This document shows, in pieces, positions 53,748 to 56,698 of a stretch of 56,698 bases of DNA; the stretch's first letter is position 1; every line of letters begins with the position of its first letter. Source of the stretch: Chamaesiphon sp. 341R_metabat_111 (lineage in GTDB: Bacteria; Cyanobacteriota; Cyanobacteriia; Cyanobacteriales; Chamaesiphonaceae). The stretch lies in the NCBI GenBank assembly GCA_025351825.1, contig JANXVE010000080.1:1-56698 (forward strand), in the 5' to 3' direction. The notes under the pieces are model-generated. The model was not told where the DNA came from and did no database searches. It was given only the letters and a program-made list of their open reading frames with translations. A program made the translations under genes and the position numbers.

Positions 53748-54017
53748 CTAATACACTCGACTAGCCGGAATCCCTTCCCAAGCCGTCGCTGCGGGCACTC
53801 GTTCCCCTTTCATAATTAGCGACATTGGATGCAGTGACACATCTGCGGCTAATGCAGAATCATATAGAACTACTGCTGCTGTGCCCAATTGACAACGATC
53901 GACACAGACGGTACTAGCTGTTTTGACCTGCTTTTTGCTAGCTAATTCACTGGTGGTGACGATCGTTTTAATCCCACCATCCGATAAGATATACTCAATT
54001 CGATCGGCTAGGCTGTT
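53748..54017 (-). pseudogene. remnant of a Pls/PosA-type NRPS-like gene
   Basis: About 89 open codons without any start, ending in TAG at 53748. The start SLADRIEYILSDGGIKTIV resembles a piece of an adenylation domain. The end HPMSLIMKGERVPAATAWEG resembles the C-terminal left-handed beta-helix region of Pls/PosA NRPS-like proteins. In a whole gene these parts lie hundreds of residues apart, so this is an internally deleted fossil. An upstream TGA blocks the frame at 54018-54020. The rest of the 53720-54212 spacer shows no gene. Confidence 0.6.
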
Positions 54018-54212
54018 TCAAATTTTCGCTCAAAGTCATTTGGTTGGCTAGTTGAGAAGGATTAACTACAGCACAATATATGACTATCTTGGTTAGCATT
54101 CGGTTCGATTCCGAGTGCTATCGCATATCTTAGTGTAGATTGAGCCTAATTCCACAGCTTTGAGCGGCATTCAATCGTGACGACTTCATTTACCGATCGT
54201 CAGTTACAATTG

Positions 54213-54473
54213 TCAGACGCGATCGTGAACTAGATGCGGACTCCGAGATCTAGCTCCATCATCATCTCGACCCATTAATTCATCCGCATCAAAGTCCAGG
54301 ATGTCTAAATCCAAAATATCCGCAGGATCGAATTCCGAGCTGCTAGCTGATGCAGCCACCACTTCTTCCACCTGCTCGACCTCGTTCTCAGGAATCATTG
54401 ATTCCATATTAAACGAGATAAACAGATAAGCTCCATTGACAAACATTAGAGTAATCAAGCATATTGCCTGCAT
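54213..54473 (-). CDS. hypothetical small membrane-anchored acidic protein
   Basis: An 86-residue protein. One N-terminal hydrophobic segment (AICLITLMFVNGAYLFISF) is followed by a strongly acidic tail (ENEVEQVEEVV, DILDLDILDFDADEL). I do not recognise the family. The ATG at 54473 is sound. It may be a regulatory or assembly micro-protein, or not translated at all. Confidence 0.45.
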   Translation of the reverse strand: MQAICLITLMFVNGAYLFISFNMESMIPENEVEQVEEVVAASASSSEFDPADILDLDILDFDADELMGRDDDGARSRSPHLVHDRV

Positions 54474-54634
54474 CTTAACCCCCTAACCTAGCTGAATTAA
54501 TGATCCTGCTAACGGCTTTTGCTCGGTTTTCAGTAGCTAATTCTGTGGGCGAGCATTGCAGTTAGATAACTATAGCTTATCACGGCTATAACTATTTGGA
54601 ATGTCTGCTTAATATTAATATTTGCTGCTGTAAT

Positions 54635-55339
54635 CTAAACGACAGATCCAAAGAAATCAGTCACTCGATCGAACTCTAGATCTGTATATCGATCGATCGT
54701 CCAATTCGCCCGCCGCTGCAACATGTGAAATGGATAAGTATTAGCAATTGCCACTGCTTGAATACCCGCTCGTTTCAATGCAGTCAGTCCAGCAAAGGTA
54801 TCCTCGATCGCCATACATTCGGCGGGCACTAAATTTAGGTCGGGATGTAATTTATTCAACTTGGCGATACTGAGTAAATACCCCTCAGGATCTGGCTTAC
54901 TCTGCTTAATTTCATCTCCAGCGACGATTGTCTCAAAATAGCGATCGATCCCAGCTTGCTGCAATACAAACTCGGCTTCCGATCGAATTGCCCCAGTCAC
55001 CAAAGCTAGTTTATAGCCACTCTCATACATCTGCTTGATGAATTCAACGACATCAGGATAAATTGGCAACGTCTCCATTTTTGTTAACCGATCCCGATAA
55101 GCGATCGCTTTTTTAGCGATTAATTTATCCAGATACTCATCTGTCACAGATCTGCCACGGGATGCCAGCAACTCAGTTAGAGCAGCTCTGTCACTTCGCC
55201 CTACACATACTCTCCAAAATTCTTTACCCTGTGGCGGTAAATTTTCTGCTATTAACAACTCATCATTTAACTCCCGATGAATTGCTTCATCCTTGATAAT
55301 GACACCGTTAAAATCAAATAAAACTGCTTTTAAAACCAC
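54635..55339 (-). CDS. HAD-superfamily phosphatase (beta-phosphoglucomutase-like)
   Basis: A 234-residue protein. Motif I is LFDFNGVII (Asp9, Asn11), motif II is LALVTGAIRSE, the Lys is in QSKPDPEGYLLS and the acidic motif is CMAIEDTFAGLTALKRAG. The cap domain between residues 15 and 90 is helical, as in subfamily IA. The second Asp of the usual DxD is Asn here, which would weaken general acid/base catalysis. The substrate is unknown. Confidence 0.87.
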   Translation of the reverse strand: MVLKAVLFDFNGVIIKDEAIHRELNDELLIAENLPPQGKEFWRVCVGRSDRAALTELLASRGRSVTDEYLDKLIAKKAIAYRDRLTKMETLPIYPDVVEFIKQMYESGYKLALVTGAIRSEAEFVLQQAGIDRYFETIVAGDEIKQSKPDPEGYLLSIAKLNKLHPDLNLVPAECMAIEDTFAGLTALKRAGIQAVAIANTYPFHMLQRRANWTIDRYTDLEFDRVTDFFGSVV

Positions 55340-55394
55340 ATTTAATTTAGTTGATAGTTGATATTTGATATTTGATAGCTAACTAGCTAGCATT

Positions 55395-55435
55395 TTGCTA
55401 AAGCCTAAAGCCTAAAGCCTAAAGCCTAAACCTTA
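55395..55435. repeat. heptanucleotide STRR (CCTAAAG)n
   Basis: Four to five clean copies of GCCTAAA upstream of the HAD gene, preceded by a (TGATAGT)-type run at 55350-55380. Confidence 0.8.
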
Positions 55436-55453
55436 ACTCTTAATCCCACTAGT

Positions 55454-55489
55454 AGATCTGTAGGTTGGGTTGAAGAATGAAACCCAACA
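55454..55489. repeat. hairpin repeat, second family (half copy)
   Basis: AGATCTGTAGGTTGGGTTGA and GAATGAAACCCAAC are identical to the left half of the element at 7504-7600. The right arm is missing. Confidence 0.8.
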
Positions 55490-55503
55490 AACCTAGACAA
55501 AAC

Positions 55504-56322
55504 CTAAACCTTAACTCCCCTAGTAACTTGATTGAGCCAAAATACATCATTTGTTTGTACTCGATCGAATCCAGCTTTGCCCATCCAGGCATCTAGATTT
55601 CCGGCGGCGTATGCTTGGATATATGGCTCCTCAAATATATTATTCAGCAGCTCTAGACTCCGCAGCGTACGTTGATTGCCATCGAGAATCAGCATTGTGC
55701 CGCCAGGAGCTAGCAATCGATAACTTTCGGTGAGAATAGCCTGAGCGATTTCTGGGGGTGTTTCATGAAATAGGAGCGAAGCCGTTACCAGATCGAAGCT
55801 ACCAGCCTCAAACTGAGTAGCTTCGGCGGTACCGTGTTGCCAATCAATGTCTAAACCCGCCTGTTTCGTTGGCAAAGCCGCTCCCCTGGAGCATCGATCC
55901 GCCGCAATTGCCAGCATGTATGGCGATAGATCTAATCCCGTTACCGCCGCACTTGGAAAATTTTGCTTAATCAACATTGTCGTCGATCCAGTCCCACAGC
56001 CCAAATCGAGCACTCGGTGAGGATAGAAATCAATTTCATTAATCAGACTCTGCCGCACCCACGGTTCATAGGGTGGCAGCACATACTGTGTAATTGGATC
56101 GTAGGTAATCGCCGCCGTCTGAGTCAGGTAGCCACCCTCAATCCCATGAAAATTCTGCCCTTGATAGTAATCAGGATAGCTAAATTCGGCTGCTTGATAT
56201 CGATCGATCGTCCCTTGCCAATCAATCCGATCTCGCACCGCCATCATCTGCTCTTTATCCAGTAAACCCTGCACGATCGGCGAGAGAAACTGCTCCCACA
56301 ATGTATCTGTTCTAATCGCCAT
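55504..56322 (-). CDS. class I SAM-dependent methyltransferase
   Basis: About 272 residues. The SAM site is VLDLGCGTGSTTMLIKQNFP, followed by GLDLSPYMLAIA and FDLVTASLLFHETPPEIAQ. The N-terminal roughly 100 residues (QFLSPIVQGLLDKEQMMAVR, FSYPDYYQGQNFHGIEGGYL) are a helical cap found in cyanobacterial methyltransferases of this type. The substrate is unknown. ATG 56322 (MAIRTDTLWEQF) is preferred to ATG 56328. It lies next to the HigA-like gene, with no obvious link. Confidence 0.85.
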   Translation of the reverse strand: MAIRTDTLWEQFLSPIVQGLLDKEQMMAVRDRIDWQGTIDRYQAAEFSYPDYYQGQNFHGIEGGYLTQTAAITYDPITQYVLPPYEPWVRQSLINEIDFYPHRVLDLGCGTGSTTMLIKQNFPSAAVTGLDLSPYMLAIAADRCSRGAALPTKQAGLDIDWQHGTAEATQFEAGSFDLVTASLLFHETPPEIAQAILTESYRLLAPGGTMLILDGNQRTLRSLELLNNIFEEPYIQAYAAGNLDAWMGKAGFDRVQTNDVFWLNQVTRGVKV

Positions 56323-56338
56323 AATCAATCCTGGATAT

Positions 56339-56692
56339 CTACGCTAAAAATATGCTAGGTGCTAACTTGAATCGATCGGCTAAAGCCTTGGCGAGATTTG
56401 GCTCGATCGATTTCGTTCCTGCTAAAACTTGTGCGACTGCTTCACTAGATCCAAAGATATTAACTAATTCTGTTGGATCGATTCCACTAGATTCAATGAT
56501 ATGCTGCAAGACTTCAGATGGCAAAGCTCTATCGATCGGATAATGCTCTGACTCATAAGTCTCGACCAACATCGTTACTAAATCGTACAATGCTGACTCT
56601 TCAGGTGTTTGGTTTTGCTGAAAAATCAACCGTTCTGCCACAGCCAGAAACTGTTCATATTCATCTTCTGTTTCAATTACTTTCGGCTTCAC
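56339..56692 (-). CDS. HigA-like helix-turn-helix antitoxin (may extend past window edge)
   Basis: 117 residues from GTG 56692. The N-terminal helical part (VIETEDEYEQFLAVAERLIF) precedes a HigA-type domain (PSEVLQHIIESSGIDPTELV, then FGSSEAVAQVLAGTKSIEPN, LAKALADRFKL). It belongs to the XRE/HigA family that usually pairs with an upstream HigB toxin gene, which would lie outside the window. The frame is open to the edge, so the true start may be further out. Confidence 0.8.
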   Translation of the reverse strand: MKPKVIETEDEYEQFLAVAERLIFQQNQTPEESALYDLVTMLVETYESEHYPIDRALPSEVLQHIIESSGIDPTELVNIFGSSEAVAQVLAGTKSIEPNLAKALADRFKLAPSIFLA

Positions 56693-56698
56693 TTCAGC

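Overview
The window is chromosomal DNA from a cyanobacterium. Diagnostic genes are psbB and psbT (photosystem II), ldpA (circadian light input), ycf35, the ycf45-type ATPase and a Pix/Pil-type phototaxis cluster. Palindromes built on CGATCG occur throughout, as do heptanucleotide short tandem repeats and hairpin repeat elements. Many intergenic regions are filled with repeats, which fits a large, repeat-rich genome such as a Chamaesiphon-like lineage. That genus is only a guess.

Layout. 1-319 is the 5' part of an egtD-like methyltransferase gene. 409-3013 is a small accessory block: an orphan hypothetical gene, then an AT-rich two-gene module made of a DUF262 (ParB/GmrS-like) protein and a HEPN ribonuclease that appears fused to an EF-Tu domain II-like barrel. 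tkt (3120-5132) separates this block from an AbrB-PIN toxin-antitoxin pair with a clear operator (5399-6093). 6901-17083 is a complete chemotaxis-type signalling operon on the minus strand: PatA-type regulator, CheY, CheW, four-GAF MCP, hybrid CheA and a second CheW. Repeats have stretched several of its spacers. 17636-21916 holds a pentapeptide protein, a putative tandem BMC-fold protein, a secreted Pro-rich protein and an SLH/beta-barrel outer-membrane protein. 22399-34548 is mostly housekeeping: a CapD/FlaA1 epimerase, TerC, RibD-like reductase, pyrF, an exonuclease, purB, a ferredoxin-ycf35-DUF2997 cluster, purK, a lumenal pentapeptide protein and hemL.

34808-54473 mixes regulatory, photosynthetic and accessory genes. 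They include a 4-Cys pseudokinase fused to a periplasmic-binding-protein-like domain, recJ carrying an in-frame repeat insertion, an ArsR/old-yellow-enzyme pair, two Panacea-domain antitoxin loci with related partner genes, ldpA-ycf45, tRNA-Ala(GGC), psbB-psbT, nrdR, mtnA and a TPR protein with a degenerate kinase head. A remnant of a Pls/PosA-type NRPS-like gene follows. 54635-56692 carries a HAD phosphatase, a methyltransferase and a HigA-like antitoxin at the edge.

The best candidate for a poorly described system is the DUF262 + HEPN/EF-Tu-barrel pair at 759-3013. After it come the paired Panacea loci, the pseudokinase/receptor fusion at 34808-37501 and the putative BMC-like protein at 18500-19312. 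All functional calls rest on motif recognition by eye. No database search or structure prediction was run.
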